A stretch of 45,580 bases of DNA, taken from Phenylobacterium sp. Its GTDB lineage: Bacteria > Pseudomonadota > Alphaproteobacteria > Caulobacterales > Caulobacteraceae. This document shows positions 5,958 through 14,025 of this stretch, one piece after another (the stretch's first letter is position 1; each line of letters begins with the position of its first letter). A model generated the notes under the pieces. The model did no database searches. It had not been told where the DNA came from and worked only from the letters and a program-made list of their open reading frames with translations. Where the stretch lies: NCBI GenBank assembly GCA_003136395.1, contig PLEH01000185.1, positions 1 to 45,580 on the forward strand, read 5' to 3'. The translations under genes and the position numbers were made by a program.

Positions 5958-6305
5958 TCAGCGGGGGCTGCCGTCTTCCCAGAAATACCGGCCGGTCGTG
6001 GAGTCATAGTAGTAATACCGCCGGGCGGACTCGTCATAATACTGCCGGTGCGTGTTTGCCTGGGCGCCGCGGCAACCGCCCTGGTCGGCGCAACCCTTCG
6101 CGGCCCCGAGCAGGCCGCCGGCGGCGGCGCCGATCAGCGCCCCGCTGGCTGGGTTGCGCGCGCCGACATTGTTGCCGATCACCGCGCCGGCGATAGCGCC
6201 CAGAGCGGCGCCGCCCACGGCTGAATTGGTGGTGTGCGGGTCTTCGGCGCAGGCGCAGAGCAGCGCTCCGGCCCCGGCGAGGGCGATGAATGGTTTGAGC
6301 CGCAT
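5958..6305 (-). CDS. Glycine-zipper lipoprotein
   Basis: A 115-residue envelope protein. The signal peptide MRLKPFIALAGAGALLCAC ends in a lipobox with Cys19. Residues about 29-70 form a glycine-zipper hairpin (AVGGAALGAIAGAVIGNNVG, ASGALIGAAAGGLLGA), as in Rickettsia 17-kDa antigen-like proteins. The C-terminal tail is rich in Tyr (RRYYYYDSTTGRYFW). The gene has a perfect EcfG-type promoter 36 bases upstream and its own terminator, so it is a monocistronic stress gene. Its exact role is unknown; such proteins often span or stabilise the outer membrane. Confidence 0.85.
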   Translation of the reverse strand: MRLKPFIALAGAGALLCACAEDPHTTNSAVGGAALGAIAGAVIGNNVGARNPASGALIGAAAGGLLGAAKGCADQGGCRGAQANTHRQYYDESARRYYYYDSTTGRYFWEDGSPR

Positions 6306-6340
6306 GTTTCAAGCTCTCCTTACTGTCCCCCGCGGTCCCA

Positions 6341-6365
6341 AACGCGGGGCGGTGGCGCCAGTTCC
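6341..6365 (-). promoter_or_regulatory. EcfG-type promoter for the glycine-zipper lipoprotein
   Basis: A perfect match on the minus strand: GGAAC (6365-6361), 16 bases, CGTT (6344-6341). It is divergent from the promoter at 6393-6417, the two -35 boxes being 27 bases apart. Confidence 0.8.
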
Positions 6366-6392
6366 CCGGACCGGGCCCCTGCGACCGTCTCC

Positions 6393-6417
6393 GGAACTCC
6401 GCGGGCCGCCCGCCGTT
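6393..6417 (+). promoter_or_regulatory. EcfG-type promoter for the 6449-8536 operon
   Basis: GGAAC (6393-6397), 16 bases, CGTT (6414-6417): a perfect match 31 bases before the ATG at 6449. It probably drives three genes, including a lipid kinase and a phosphoesterase. Confidence 0.8.
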
Positions 6418-6448
6418 GGAGCAGGGCAGTCCTGAACGGAGTTCTCAG

Positions 6449-6853
6449 ATGTCCGCCGCACGCCTCGACCCCTCAATCCCTGATCAGGCGGCCCCCGATC
6501 CGGCGGACCGGACCGCATCTTTGGCCCGGGCCGAGCGGGTCGATCTCAAGGAAGCGCAGGCCGACGTCCGCGAGGCCTACGAACGCGGCCGCAAGGATGA
6601 GCGCGCAAGCCGCAGGCGCCACCCCGTGTTCATGACCCTGACCTTCGCCGCCGCGGCCTGCGGCGTGACCTTGCTGGCGCTGGCGATGATCAACGGCTCC
6701 TTCGCCGGCGGCGGCAGCGTGGCCGACCAGAGCCTGAACGCCGCCGTCAACCGCGCCGAACCGCAGGTGCGCGACGCCGCCAGCCAGGCCGGCCAGTCCC
6801 TGCGCGACGCCGGCGTCAAGGCGAAGGCCAAGGCCGCCGGCGCCCCCGGCTAG
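6449..6853 (+). CDS. Single-pass membrane protein of unknown function, stress operon
   Basis: No family is recognised. The ATG at 6449 is preceded by GGAG at 7 bases and follows the promoter; the frame is open further upstream but without a ribosome site. The 134 residues comprise a charged N-terminal helix (VDLKEAQADVREAYERGRKD, likely coiled coil), one membrane helix (FMTLTFAAAACGVTLLALAM, about residues 61-80) and an Ala/Gln-rich outer tail with repeats resembling DAASQAGQSLRDAGVK. It is the first gene of a predicted EcfG-dependent operon, 19 bases before the lipid kinase gene. Confidence 0.8.
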   Translation: MSAARLDPSIPDQAAPDPADRTASLARAERVDLKEAQADVREAYERGRKDERASRRRHPVFMTLTFAAAACGVTLLALAMINGSFAGGGSVADQSLNAAVNRAEPQVRDAASQAGQSLRDAGVKAKAKAAGAPG

Positions 6854-6872
6854 GACCGCGCAATTGGGGGCG

Positions 6873-7739
6873 ATGACGGGTTTCAGACACGTCGAGGTGA
6901 TCGCCAACGTCGCCTCGGGTGGCGTGGGCGTGACCGCGCCGGCCGAGATCGAGAAGATCCTCTCCGACCATGGGCTGGCGGCCAACGTCCGCGCGCCCGA
7001 ACCGCAAGATCTGACCAGGAGTCTGCGCGCCGCGGTGGACGCTGCGCCGGACCTCCTGATCGTACTGGCCGGGGACGGCACGGCACGGGCGGCGGCCGAG
7101 CTCTGCGGACCCGACGGCCCGATGATCGCGCCCCTGCCGGGCGGGACCATGAACATGCTGCCCCACGCCATCTACGGCGTTCGCCCCTGGCAGGAGGCCC
7201 TGAGGCTGGCGCTCGACCAGGGCCACGAACAACCGATCGGCGGGGGTGAGGTCGAGGGGCGCAGCTTCATGGTGGCCGGCATCTTCGGATCGCCGGCCCT
7301 CTGGGCGCCGGCCCGCGAGGCCGCACGCCACGGCAAGCCGAAACTGGCGTTCCTGCGCGCCCGCCGCGCCCTGCGCCGGGCCTTCACGGGACGGCTGCGC
7401 TACACGCTCGACGGCGGGCAGCGGGAGAAGGCCGAGGCGCTGATCTTCATGTGCCCGCTCGCCTCGCGCGCGCTCAACAATGACGACAGCGCGCTCGAGG
7501 CCGCGGCCCTCGACGTGCGCGGGGCGGCCGACATCTTCCGCGTCGGTCTGCACGCGCTCACCGGCGACTGGCGCACCGCGCCGGGGGTGGAGACCACCCG
7601 CTGCCAGACGGCCCACATCTGGGCGGCCCACGGCATCCCCGCTCTGCTGGACGGCGAGCCCGTGAAGCTGAAGACCCTGGCCGAGGTGCGCTACACCAGG
7701 ACGCTCGCCCGCATCCTGGCGATCCCCAAGGACGCCTGA
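6873..7739 (+). CDS. Diacylglycerol kinase-family lipid kinase
   Basis: A 288-residue protein of the DAGK catalytic superfamily (DgkB/YegS-like). It shows the nucleotide-binding motif LAGDGTARAAAE at about residues 64-75, the PLPGGTMN motif at about 89-96, and a C-terminal beta domain ending in LDGEPVKLKTLAEVRY. Known members phosphorylate diacylglycerol or related lipids with ATP. The substrate here cannot be read from sequence. ATG 6873 is preceded by GGGGGC; an in-frame TTG at 6864 is possible. It lies in one operon with the genes before and after it, and so probably under EcfG. Confidence 0.85.
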   Translation: MTGFRHVEVIANVASGGVGVTAPAEIEKILSDHGLAANVRAPEPQDLTRSLRAAVDAAPDLLIVLAGDGTARAAAELCGPDGPMIAPLPGGTMNMLPHAIYGVRPWQEALRLALDQGHEQPIGGGEVEGRSFMVAGIFGSPALWAPAREAARHGKPKLAFLRARRALRRAFTGRLRYTLDGGQREKAEALIFMCPLASRALNNDDSALEAAALDVRGAADIFRVGLHALTGDWRTAPGVETTRCQTAHIWAAHGIPALLDGEPVKLKTLAEVRYTRTLARILAIPKDA

Positions 7740-7744
7740 CGCCG

Positions 7745-8536
7745 ATGACCGTTCGCCTGGCGCATCTGTCCGACATCCACTTCGGCGGCGAGAACAAGCC
7801 CGCCGTGGCCGCGGCGACGGAGATGCTGAACGCCGGCGCCTTCGACCTGGTGGTGGTGACCGGCGACCTGACCCGTTACGCCGAGGTCTCCGAGTTCGCG
7901 GCCGCGGCGGCTTGGCTGGCGCAGATCCAGGCGCCGAAGTTGGTGACGCCCGGCAACCACGATGCCCCCTATCTCGCCTGGGCCGAGCGGATATTCGCGC
8001 CCTTCCGCCGATACGAACACGCGATCGGCCCGGCGCCGGCCCAGATCCATTTGGGCGGCGGCTTCGCGGTGCGCGGCCTCAACACCGCGCGCGGCGCCCA
8101 GCCGCGGCTCAACTGGTCGAAGGGTCAGATTTCCAGGCGGCAGGTCGCCGCCGCCGTCGGCTGGTTCGAGGACTCTGACCGCGACTGCGTCCGCATCGTC
8201 GCCTGCCATCACCCGCTGACAGAGATGATCGGCGGTCCGATGACCGCCAGGGTCTGGGGCGGGCCGGCCGCGGCGCGGGGTTTCACACAAGCCCAGGTTG
8301 ACCTCGTGCTTTCCGGGCACATCCACGCGCCCTTCACCTGGCCCTACGGGTTCGGCGACGGGAAGACCTACGCCGTGGGGGCAGGCACGCTCTCGACGCG
8401 CGAGCGCGGCGGCGCGCCGCCGAGTTTCAATGTCGTGGACATAGAAGGGGCGGCGATTCGCATCGCCGCCCTGGGGTGGACGGGCTCGCACTTCGAGCCC
8501 TATCGCACCTGGTCCGTGGATCGGCGCGCCCGTTAG
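7745..8536 (+). CDS. Calcineurin-like metallophosphoesterase
   Basis: This 263-residue phosphoesterase carries the full metal-binding set: HLSDIHFGG (DxH) near residue 10, VVTGDLT near 39-45, TPGNHDA near 77-83, and later ACHHPLT and LSGHIHAPF. The layout is that of the CpdA / Icc group, which hydrolyses cAMP or other phosphodiesters; the substrate is not established. The gene starts 5 bases after the lipid kinase and is the last of the predicted operon. Its end overlaps the convergent second DUF1328 gene by 4 bases. Confidence 0.9.
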   Translation: MTVRLAHLSDIHFGGENKPAVAAATEMLNAGAFDLVVVTGDLTRYAEVSEFAAAAAWLAQIQAPKLVTPGNHDAPYLAWAERIFAPFRRYEHAIGPAPAQIHLGGGFAVRGLNTARGAQPRLNWSKGQISRRQVAAAVGWFEDSDRDCVRIVACHHPLTEMIGGPMTARVWGGPAAARGFTQAQVDLVLSGHIHAPFTWPYGFGDGKTYAVGAGTLSTRERGGAPPSFNVVDIEGAAIRIAALGWTGSHFEPYRTWSVDRRAR

Positions 8537-8709
8537 AGGGAGGCGCCGCGGCCCCGCACGAAGTTCATGACCAGCGAGACCACGAACAGCACCAGGAACA
8601 CATAGAATGCGATCTTGGCGATGCCGATCGCGGCGCCCGCGATGGTGGTGAAACCGAGAACGCCGGCGATCAGGGCGACCACCAGGAATGTCAGAGCCCA
8701 GCCAAGCAT
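8533..8709 (-). CDS. DUF1328 (YtjA-like) small membrane protein, second copy
   Basis: A 58-residue frame on the minus strand, starting [20 protein letters not shown] and continuing with [20 protein letters not shown]: two membrane helices as in the first DUF1328 protein (4205-4378), with the same MLGWAL start and a similar RGR tail. GGAG precedes the ATG by 7 bases. A perfect EcfG-type promoter lies 45 bases upstream. It is a single-gene unit, convergent with the phosphoesterase. Function unknown. Confidence 0.9.
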   Translation of the reverse strand: MLGWALTFLVVALIAGVLGFTTIAGAAIGIAKIAFYVFLVLFVVSLVMNFVRGRGASL

Positions 8710-8753
8710 TGGGTTTTCTCCATGCGCGCCGTCATGGCGCTACCGCCAAATCC

Positions 8754-8778
8754 AACGCCTGGAGCGCAGCGCCGTTCC
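8754..8778 (-). promoter_or_regulatory. EcfG-type promoter for the second DUF1328 gene
   Basis: A perfect match on the minus strand: GGAAC (8778-8774), 16 bases, CGTT (8757-8754), 45 bases before the start codon. Confidence 0.8.
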
Positions 8779-8803
8779 CTGGGCAGCGGTCAGCCGGGCG
8801 CGT

Positions 8804-9202
8804 TCAGCGCCGGGGCGGCGGCGGGGGGCTGGCCAGCCCGGCGATGATGGCGGTGAGGATGCGCGGGTTCTTGATGGCCACCACCACGGCGGCTGCGGCG
8901 GCGACGGTCGCGGCCGCAGCAGCGAGCACCGGCCGCTCCTTGGCCAGTTCGACGATCTTGTCGGCAAGGCTCGGGGGGGCGTCCTTGACCGGCTTCGGCC
9001 GCGCCTTGCGGCTGATCACGGCCGCGATGATCAGCGCGATCAGCGCCACGACGCCGGCGACGGCGGCGGCGGCCCAGGCCGGGCCGATCAGCTCGCGCAG
9101 GCCCGCGTAGATCGCGAACGCGACCGCGACCATGCAGATCGCCGCGGCCGCTGCGATAGCGGCGAAGGCGGCGACCATGCCGGCGACTTTCCCGAAGATC
9201 AC
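8804..9202 (-). CDS. Three-TM small membrane protein (holin/YqjE-like)
   Basis: This 132-residue, Ala-rich membrane protein has predicted helices at about residues 8-32, 43-63 and 92-110, separated by a basic loop (ISRKARPKPVKD), and ends in a run of prolines and arginines. The pattern resembles the phage-holin-III / YqjE family (Pfam DUF1469), found beside DUF883 (YqjD) genes in many proteobacteria; that neighbour is present here 23 bases upstream. The start is a GTG at 9202; an internal ATG at 9178 is possible. It is probably co-transcribed with the DUF883 gene from the EcfG-type promoter at 9609-9633. Confidence 0.7.
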   Translation of the reverse strand: MIFGKVAGMVAAFAAIAAAAAICMVAVAFAIYAGLRELIGPAWAAAAVAGVVALIALIIAAVISRKARPKPVKDAPPSLADKIVELAKERPVLAAAAATVAAAAAVVVAIKNPRILTAIIAGLASPPPPPRR

Positions 9203-9225
9203 GTCCCCCAGATCTTAAGTGGAGA

Positions 9226-9555
9226 TCAACGGCGCGACGAGGACGCGGCGGAGAGCAGCAGGCCGATCAGCACGCCGACGCCCAGGGCTGCGCCGGTGGC
9301 GGCCAGCGGCCGCTCCCGGACCCGCTCGGTCATATATTGCGACGCCTGGTCGATCTGCTGGCCGGCGGTGTCGGTGTAGGCCCGGGTCTGGGCGCGGAGC
9401 TGCTCGACGCCCTCGCTCACCGCGCGCTCGATGCGCTTGGCGGCTTCGGCGAAGGAGCGCTGCGCCTCGGCGGACATCTTGGTCACGGATTCGGCGGCGG
9501 AATTGACCGCGGCCTTGGTCTCGTCGGCGGCGTGGTCAACGCTGTTCGCGGGCAT
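9226..9555 (-). CDS. DUF883 (YqjD/ElaB-like) membrane-anchored protein
   Basis: A 109-residue protein of the ElaB/YqjD/YgaM family. It has a long amphipathic helix or coiled coil (about residues 8-80, e.g. AAKRIERAVSEGVEQLRAQT), then the family mark VRERPLAATGAALGVGVLIG, a C-terminal membrane anchor rich in Gly. E. coli members bind ribosomes at the membrane in stationary phase and depend on RpoS; control by EcfG here would be the counterpart (inference). GGAG precedes the ATG. It is the first gene of a two-gene unit. Confidence 0.85.
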   Translation of the reverse strand: MPANSVDHAADETKAAVNSAAESVTKMSAEAQRSFAEAAKRIERAVSEGVEQLRAQTRAYTDTAGQQIDQASQYMTERVRERPLAATGAALGVGVLIGLLLSAASSSRR

Positions 9556-9608
9556 GGGAATTCTCCGAAGGGTGAGGCCCCGGCGGGCGTCGGGGTGTTG
9601 TGGGCCTG

Positions 9609-9633
9609 AACGTCAGACACCCTAGCCGGTTCC
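9609..9633 (-). promoter_or_regulatory. EcfG-type promoter for the DUF883 unit
   Basis: A perfect match on the minus strand: GGAAC (9633-9629), 16 bases, CGTT (9612-9609), 54 bases before the DUF883 ATG. Confidence 0.8.
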
Positions 9634-9737
9634 AGTCCGGCCCGCAAAGACGGCGGGCCGTTCCCGGCGAGGCAAGAGGCCAACCGCCCTGTACGGTTCC
9701 TGTCGCGATCTCGTCGCGGCCATCCTATGTTGAATCC

Positions 9738-11174
9738 ATGACGCCAGGTGACGGTGGCCAAAGCGAAGAGATCCGGCGGCTGGAGCATGCCCTGGATGCG
9801 GCGGGGCTCGGCGAATACGAGTGGGATGTCGCGCGCGATGTCGTGCACGTCAGTCAGCGCATGTCGGCGATCATGGGCCTGCCGGCAGGAGAGATACCGG
9901 CCGAGGGCGGTGAGATCTTCAATCGGTTCGTGCATCCCGACGATATCGAGTCCGTGCGGAGTCAACAGGCCCGCCGCCTCGGGGCCGCGGGCCCCTATGG
10001 GTTTGAGTTCCAGCATATCCGGCCCGACACCGGGGCGGTGGTCTGGTTGCGGGTCGCCGGCATCATGAGAATGGGACCGGATGGCCGGCCTGAGGGCACC
10101 ACCGGGATCGTCGAGGACATCACGTCGCGCAAGCTCGAGGAGGCGCGGCGGCAGACCCTGATGGCCGAGCTGGATCACCGGGTGAAGAACGTGCTGGCCA
10201 CCGTCCAGTCGCTGGCTATCCAGACCGCGCGCCGAACCACGTCCCTGGACGCCTTCCTGGCCAACTTCAGCGGCCGGCTGAAGGCCATGGCCTCGGCCAA
10301 CGAGCTGCTCACCGCCGCCCGCTGGCGCGGGGCCGCCATAGACCATCTGGCCGCCGCCGAGCTCGGAGCGCTCGCGCCCGGCCAGACCGCCTGGGAGGGA
10401 CCGGAGCTGTTCCTGACGCCCAGGGCCGCCAATGCGCTGGCGCTTGGCCTGCACGAACTGACCGCCAACGCGGTGAAATTCGGGGCGCTGTCGGTGGAGA
10501 CCGGCCGGGTGAGCCTGCGCTGGGCGCGACTGGACGACGGCGGCTTCGAGCTCACCTGGACCGAGAGTGGTGGCCCCACCGTCGCCCCGCCCGCGCGCCT
10601 GGGCTTCGGCTCGACGCTGCTGGAGCAGGTGACCGGCCGCGAACTGAACGGCCAGGCCACCATCGACTACCGCCCGGCCGGCGTGCAGGCCAGGCTCCGC
10701 GCCGGGGCCGCGGCGGTGGTGCCGCGTCCGGAGATGGCGCCGGCCGCGCCAACGCGCATCGCCGAGACGGTGGCGACCTCCGCCGGACCAGCCAATCTGC
10801 GCGGCGCGCGGGTGCTGATCGTCGAGGACGCGGTCCTCCTGGCCATGGAGCTGGAGACCGGCCTTTCCGATGCCGGCGCGAAGATCATTGGCCCGGCCTA
10901 CGAATTAGAGGAGGCCATGGCGCTGCTGGACCAGCCGATCGACGCGGCGGTGCTGGACGCCAACCTCAACGGCCACTCGGTGACCCCGGTCGCCGACGCC
11001 CTTACGGCGCGCGGCGTGCCGTTCGTCTTCGCCACGGGCTACGGCGAGGCGGCCGGCGCGCCCGGCGGCTTCGACGCGCCGGTGATCCGCAAGCCCTATG
11101 ATGTGACCCAGGTGGCGGCCGCCGTGGCGGAATTGCTGAGGGTCAACACGCCGCAGCCCAAACAGGCCCCCTGA
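9738..11174 (+). CDS. PAS / HWE histidine kinase with receiver domain
   Basis: A soluble 478-residue hybrid kinase. Residues about 15-135 are a PAS domain ending in the PAC-type GTTGIVEDITSRK. The HWE dimerisation and ATPase region spans about 140-330, with H-box AELDHRVKNVLATVQ (His near 155), LHELTANAVKFGA and the final glycine motif GFGSTLLEQV. A receiver (about 355-470) has VLIVEDAVLLA, the phospho-Asp region AVLDANLNG and RKPYD. Kinases of this group feed into or restrain the PhyR pathway in several Alphaproteobacteria, and its place at the edge of the GSR island suggests that role here. No EcfG-type promoter precedes it. The ATG at 9738 starts the conserved part. Confidence 0.88.
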   Translation: MTPGDGGQSEEIRRLEHALDAAGLGEYEWDVARDVVHVSQRMSAIMGLPAGEIPAEGGEIFNRFVHPDDIESVRSQQARRLGAAGPYGFEFQHIRPDTGAVVWLRVAGIMRMGPDGRPEGTTGIVEDITSRKLEEARRQTLMAELDHRVKNVLATVQSLAIQTARRTTSLDAFLANFSGRLKAMASANELLTAARWRGAAIDHLAAAELGALAPGQTAWEGPELFLTPRAANALALGLHELTANAVKFGALSVETGRVSLRWARLDDGGFELTWTESGGPTVAPPARLGFGSTLLEQVTGRELNGQATIDYRPAGVQARLRAGAAAVVPRPEMAPAAPTRIAETVATSAGPANLRGARVLIVEDAVLLAMELETGLSDAGAKIIGPAYELEEAMALLDQPIDAAVLDANLNGHSVTPVADALTARGVPFVFATGYGEAAGAPGGFDAPVIRKPYDVTQVAAAVAELLRVNTPQPKQAP

Positions 11175-11343
11175 GACAAGGCGCCGCCTCGGCTCGCGCG
11201 GGCCGGGACTGTAAAGAAGACGCCAGGGGGACCTGCGGATCTTCGCAGGGGCCGGACCGGCGGCCCAGGGACTTCGCCCGTGTCAAGCGAACCCAGCCTC
11301 CTCGTTCGGTCCGCGGCAGAGGTCGCGGGCCGGCCGCCTGACT

Positions 11344-12570
11344 TCAGATGATTCCTCGGCCCCGCAACTCCGCCAGGCGCTCGCGCGTCAGGCCGGCGCG
11401 GCTCCCCAGCACTTCATCGGTGTGCGCCCCCAGCACCGCCCCCGGCCACCGGACGCGGCCTGGAGTGCGCGAGAGCTTGGGGAAGACGTTCTGCATGCGG
11501 ATCGGCCCGAACACTGGGTGTTCGGTGGTGACGATCGCCTCGCGAGCCAGGAACTGCGGGTCGTCCAGCATGTCCGGCGCGCGGAAAACCCGGGAGGCCG
11601 GCACCCCTTTCGATTCCAGCAGGGCCAGTAGGTCCGAAAGTTCAAAGGCGCTCGTCCACTCAGCGATGATCGCGTCGAGTTCGCGCTGGTTCACGCCGCG
11701 CGAGGCATGGTCGACGAACTTCGGATCGGTCTTCAGGTCCGCTCTGCCCATGGCCTCGGTCAGGCGGGCATAGACCGTGTCGCCATTGCCGCCGATCAGG
11801 ATCAGCTCGCCGCCGGCGCAGGGATAGGCGTTGGATGGCGCGATGCCCGGCAGCACCGAGCCCGAGCGCTCCCGGACGTAGCCGGTGATGTCGTATTCGG
11901 TGACCAGGTTCTCCATCACCGCCAGCACGCTCTCGTAGAGCGCCGCGTCGATCACCTGGCCGCGCCCTGTGCGCTCGCGCTCATGCAGCGCCATGGTGAT
12001 CCCCATCACCGCGTGCATGGCAGCCAGGCTGTCGCCGATGGAGATGCCGGCTCGGGCCGGCGGCCGGTCCGGCTCGCCTGTGACGTAGCGCAGCCCGCCC
12101 ATGGCCTCGCCGATCAGGCCGTAGCCGGCGCGCTCGGCATAGGGGCCGGTCTGGCCGAAGCCCGAGACCCGGGCCATGACCAGCCTCGGGTTGTCGGCGG
12201 AGAGCGCCTCATAGGAGAGGCCCCATTTCTCCATGGCGCCTGGCCGGAAGTTCTCGATCACGATGTCGGCCTGGGTGATCAGCGCCTTGGCGATAGCCTG
12301 GCCCTCGGGCGTGCGCAGGTCCAGGCCCACCGACTTCTTGTTGCGCCCGATCACCGGCCACCAGGGCGAGTGGCCCTTGGGCAGGCTGCGGCCCCACTGA
12401 CGCATGGGATCGCCCACCTTGGGATCCTCGATCTTGATCACCTCGGCGCCGAAGTCGCCCAGGATCTGGCCGGCGAACGGCCCAGCGATCAGCGAGCCCA
12501 TCTCGATCACGACGAGGTCGGCGAGAGGTCCCTTGGTCGAGCCGTCGGTTTTGGATGAGCTGGCGGTCAT
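11344..12570 (-). CDS. Class III (CaiB/BaiF) CoA-transferase
   Basis: This 408-residue enzyme moves CoA between carboxylic acids. Family features: LADLVVIEMGSLIAGPFAGQ at the start, the CoA-binding region EVIKIEDPKVGDPMR, FRPGAMEKWGL, and the predicted catalytic aspartate in GISIGDSLAAMHA. The acyl substrate cannot be told. The ATG at 12570 is preferred because conservation begins shortly after; an in-frame GTG at 12615 would add 15 unlikely residues. It stands alone on the minus strand; the 169 bases between it and the kinase gene show nothing recognisable. Confidence 0.9.
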   Translation of the reverse strand: MTASSSKTDGSTKGPLADLVVIEMGSLIAGPFAGQILGDFGAEVIKIEDPKVGDPMRQWGRSLPKGHSPWWPVIGRNKKSVGLDLRTPEGQAIAKALITQADIVIENFRPGAMEKWGLSYEALSADNPRLVMARVSGFGQTGPYAERAGYGLIGEAMGGLRYVTGEPDRPPARAGISIGDSLAAMHAVMGITMALHERERTGRGQVIDAALYESVLAVMENLVTEYDITGYVRERSGSVLPGIAPSNAYPCAGGELILIGGNGDTVYARLTEAMGRADLKTDPKFVDHASRGVNQRELDAIIAEWTSAFELSDLLALLESKGVPASRVFRAPDMLDDPQFLAREAIVTTEHPVFGPIRMQNVFPKLSRTPGRVRWPGAVLGAHTDEVLGSRAGLTRERLAELRGRGII

Positions 12571-12685
12571 GGGGCTCTGCGGCGGGCGGGTTCGCGGCGG
12601 CGTCGGCCATCCCACCGCAACGCCTTACCGTCAAGCGAATCGGCTGATAGGGTGCGCTCAAGGGTTGCATTCGGGGGGATGTCTA

Positions 12686-13186
12686 ATGTTCAAAATTCTG
12701 GTGGCCGTTCTGGCCATGACGACGCTTGCGGCCTGCGCGAGCCTGCCAAATCCGCTAGACGCGCCGACCCGCCAGACCCTGTTCGTCAAGGACGTCAGCG
12801 TCGCCTGGTCCTTCGACGACGCCAAACAGGGCGTGAAGCCGGAATATGTCGCCTACAAGGAAGACGCCCAGAAACGTCTGAAGACGGCGGTCGCCACAGC
12901 CTTCGCCACCTCGCCGGCGGGCGCCGAGGGCGTGGCCTTCAAGATCGACGTGAAGGCGTTCAGCTGCGCGACAACGGGCTGCCAGGTGAAGACGGACGTG
13001 GCCGTGGTGCGCATGAGCGACGGTAAGGAACTCGGCGTCTACAAGGATGTCATGGGCATCCAGGCCGCCTCGGGCGGCGGGCTGCTGGGGGTGCTGATCC
13101 AGGCCATGGTCAAACCCGACGTCGTGGGGATCATGTCGAACAACTACGCGCTCGTGCTGCACGCCCGGTTCGACGCGAAGACTTGA
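12686..13186 (+). CDS. Lipoprotein of unknown function
   Basis: No family is recognised with confidence. The 166 residues begin with a signal peptide and lipobox (MFKILVAVLAMTTLAAC, Cys17). The mature part has two cysteines in SCATTGCQV, and strands FKIDVKAF and VKTDVAVVRM suggest a small beta-rich periplasmic fold, as in lipoproteins that assemble with partners. GGGGGG lies 7 bases before the ATG. The next gene starts 8 bases after its stop and is also exported, so the two probably act together. Confidence 0.75.
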   Translation: MFKILVAVLAMTTLAACASLPNPLDAPTRQTLFVKDVSVAWSFDDAKQGVKPEYVAYKEDAQKRLKTAVATAFATSPAGAEGVAFKIDVKAFSCATTGCQVKTDVAVVRMSDGKELGVYKDVMGIQAASGGGLLGVLIQAMVKPDVVGIMSNNYALVLHARFDAKT

Positions 13187-13194
13187 GGCCGCCC

Positions 13195-13974
13195 ATGCGC
13201 CGTGGCCTTGCATTGATCCTGTGCGTCGGCCTGGCCACGCCGGCCTGGTCGGCGCCGTTCGTCAGCCCCGATCCGTTCACGGTGAGCGGCCGATTTGAAC
13301 TGGCCAAGGCGGCGGATGGCCCGCTCAAGGGACACCTCAGGATAGCCCTGGCGGTCGCGAGCCCGGAGGACGCCAAGATCTTGATGGCCAATCCGGCCGC
13401 TTTCGACACTGCGCTGACGGCCGCAACGACCGCCTCGCTGCGCAACTTCGGGTACCTCGCGGGACCGGAGACCGCCGACGCCCTCAGCCTGCAGGTGCGG
13501 CTCGATACGCTCGAGGTCACGCCGGACAAGGAAGGCGTGACCGTCGTCGCGCGGTTCCGCGTCGAGGCGCCCGACGGGACCCTGGGCGGGTGCGTGCCCA
13601 AGACGGCCGAGGCAAAGTACCGGGCCCTGGCGCCCGTGCACGGGGGCGATCGCCAGCGGGCGCTGGGCATCGTCGCCCTCGTGGCCTTTGCGGCGATCGG
13701 CTACAACGCCAGCCAGTTGGTGACCGAGCAGTTCCAGATCGCCAAGGCCGATCAGGCGGCGGCCAACGCGCGCCGCGAACGTATCGAGGGCGAGAGCGTC
13801 TCGCCGGAGTCGGGCGATAAGCAGATGGCGCACTTTGCGGCGGTCAACGCCACCCAGCTGGCGCTGGCCGATTTCGTCCGCCAGCTCGGCAGGTCGTCCT
13901 GCGCCACCGCGGCGAGCTCGCCGGAGGCGCCCGCCGTCAGCCCGGCCGCTGCGAAGCCGGCGCCGGCCGGCTGA
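13195..13974 (+). CDS. Exported protein of unknown function
   Basis: A 259-residue protein with an N-terminal signal peptide (MRRGLALILCVGLATPAWSA). The remainder has alternating strands and helices, one hydrophobic stretch (ALGIVALVAFAAIGYNASQL, about residues 156-175) that may be a membrane helix, and an Ala/Pro-rich tail. No known domain is recognised. The ATG at 13195 is preceded by GAGG at 6 bases; an overlapping TTG at 13183 is less likely. It forms an apparent operon with the upstream lipoprotein. Confidence 0.7.
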   Translation: MRRGLALILCVGLATPAWSAPFVSPDPFTVSGRFELAKAADGPLKGHLRIALAVASPEDAKILMANPAAFDTALTAATTASLRNFGYLAGPETADALSLQVRLDTLEVTPDKEGVTVVARFRVEAPDGTLGGCVPKTAEAKYRALAPVHGGDRQRALGIVALVAFAAIGYNASQLVTEQFQIAKADQAAANARRERIEGESVSPESGDKQMAHFAAVNATQLALADFVRQLGRSSCATAASSPEAPAVSPAAAKPAPAG

Positions 13975-14025
13975 GCGGCCCGCGGCGGCTTCACTTCGGC
14001 GAGGCGCAGGCGTAAGCGGGCTCGC

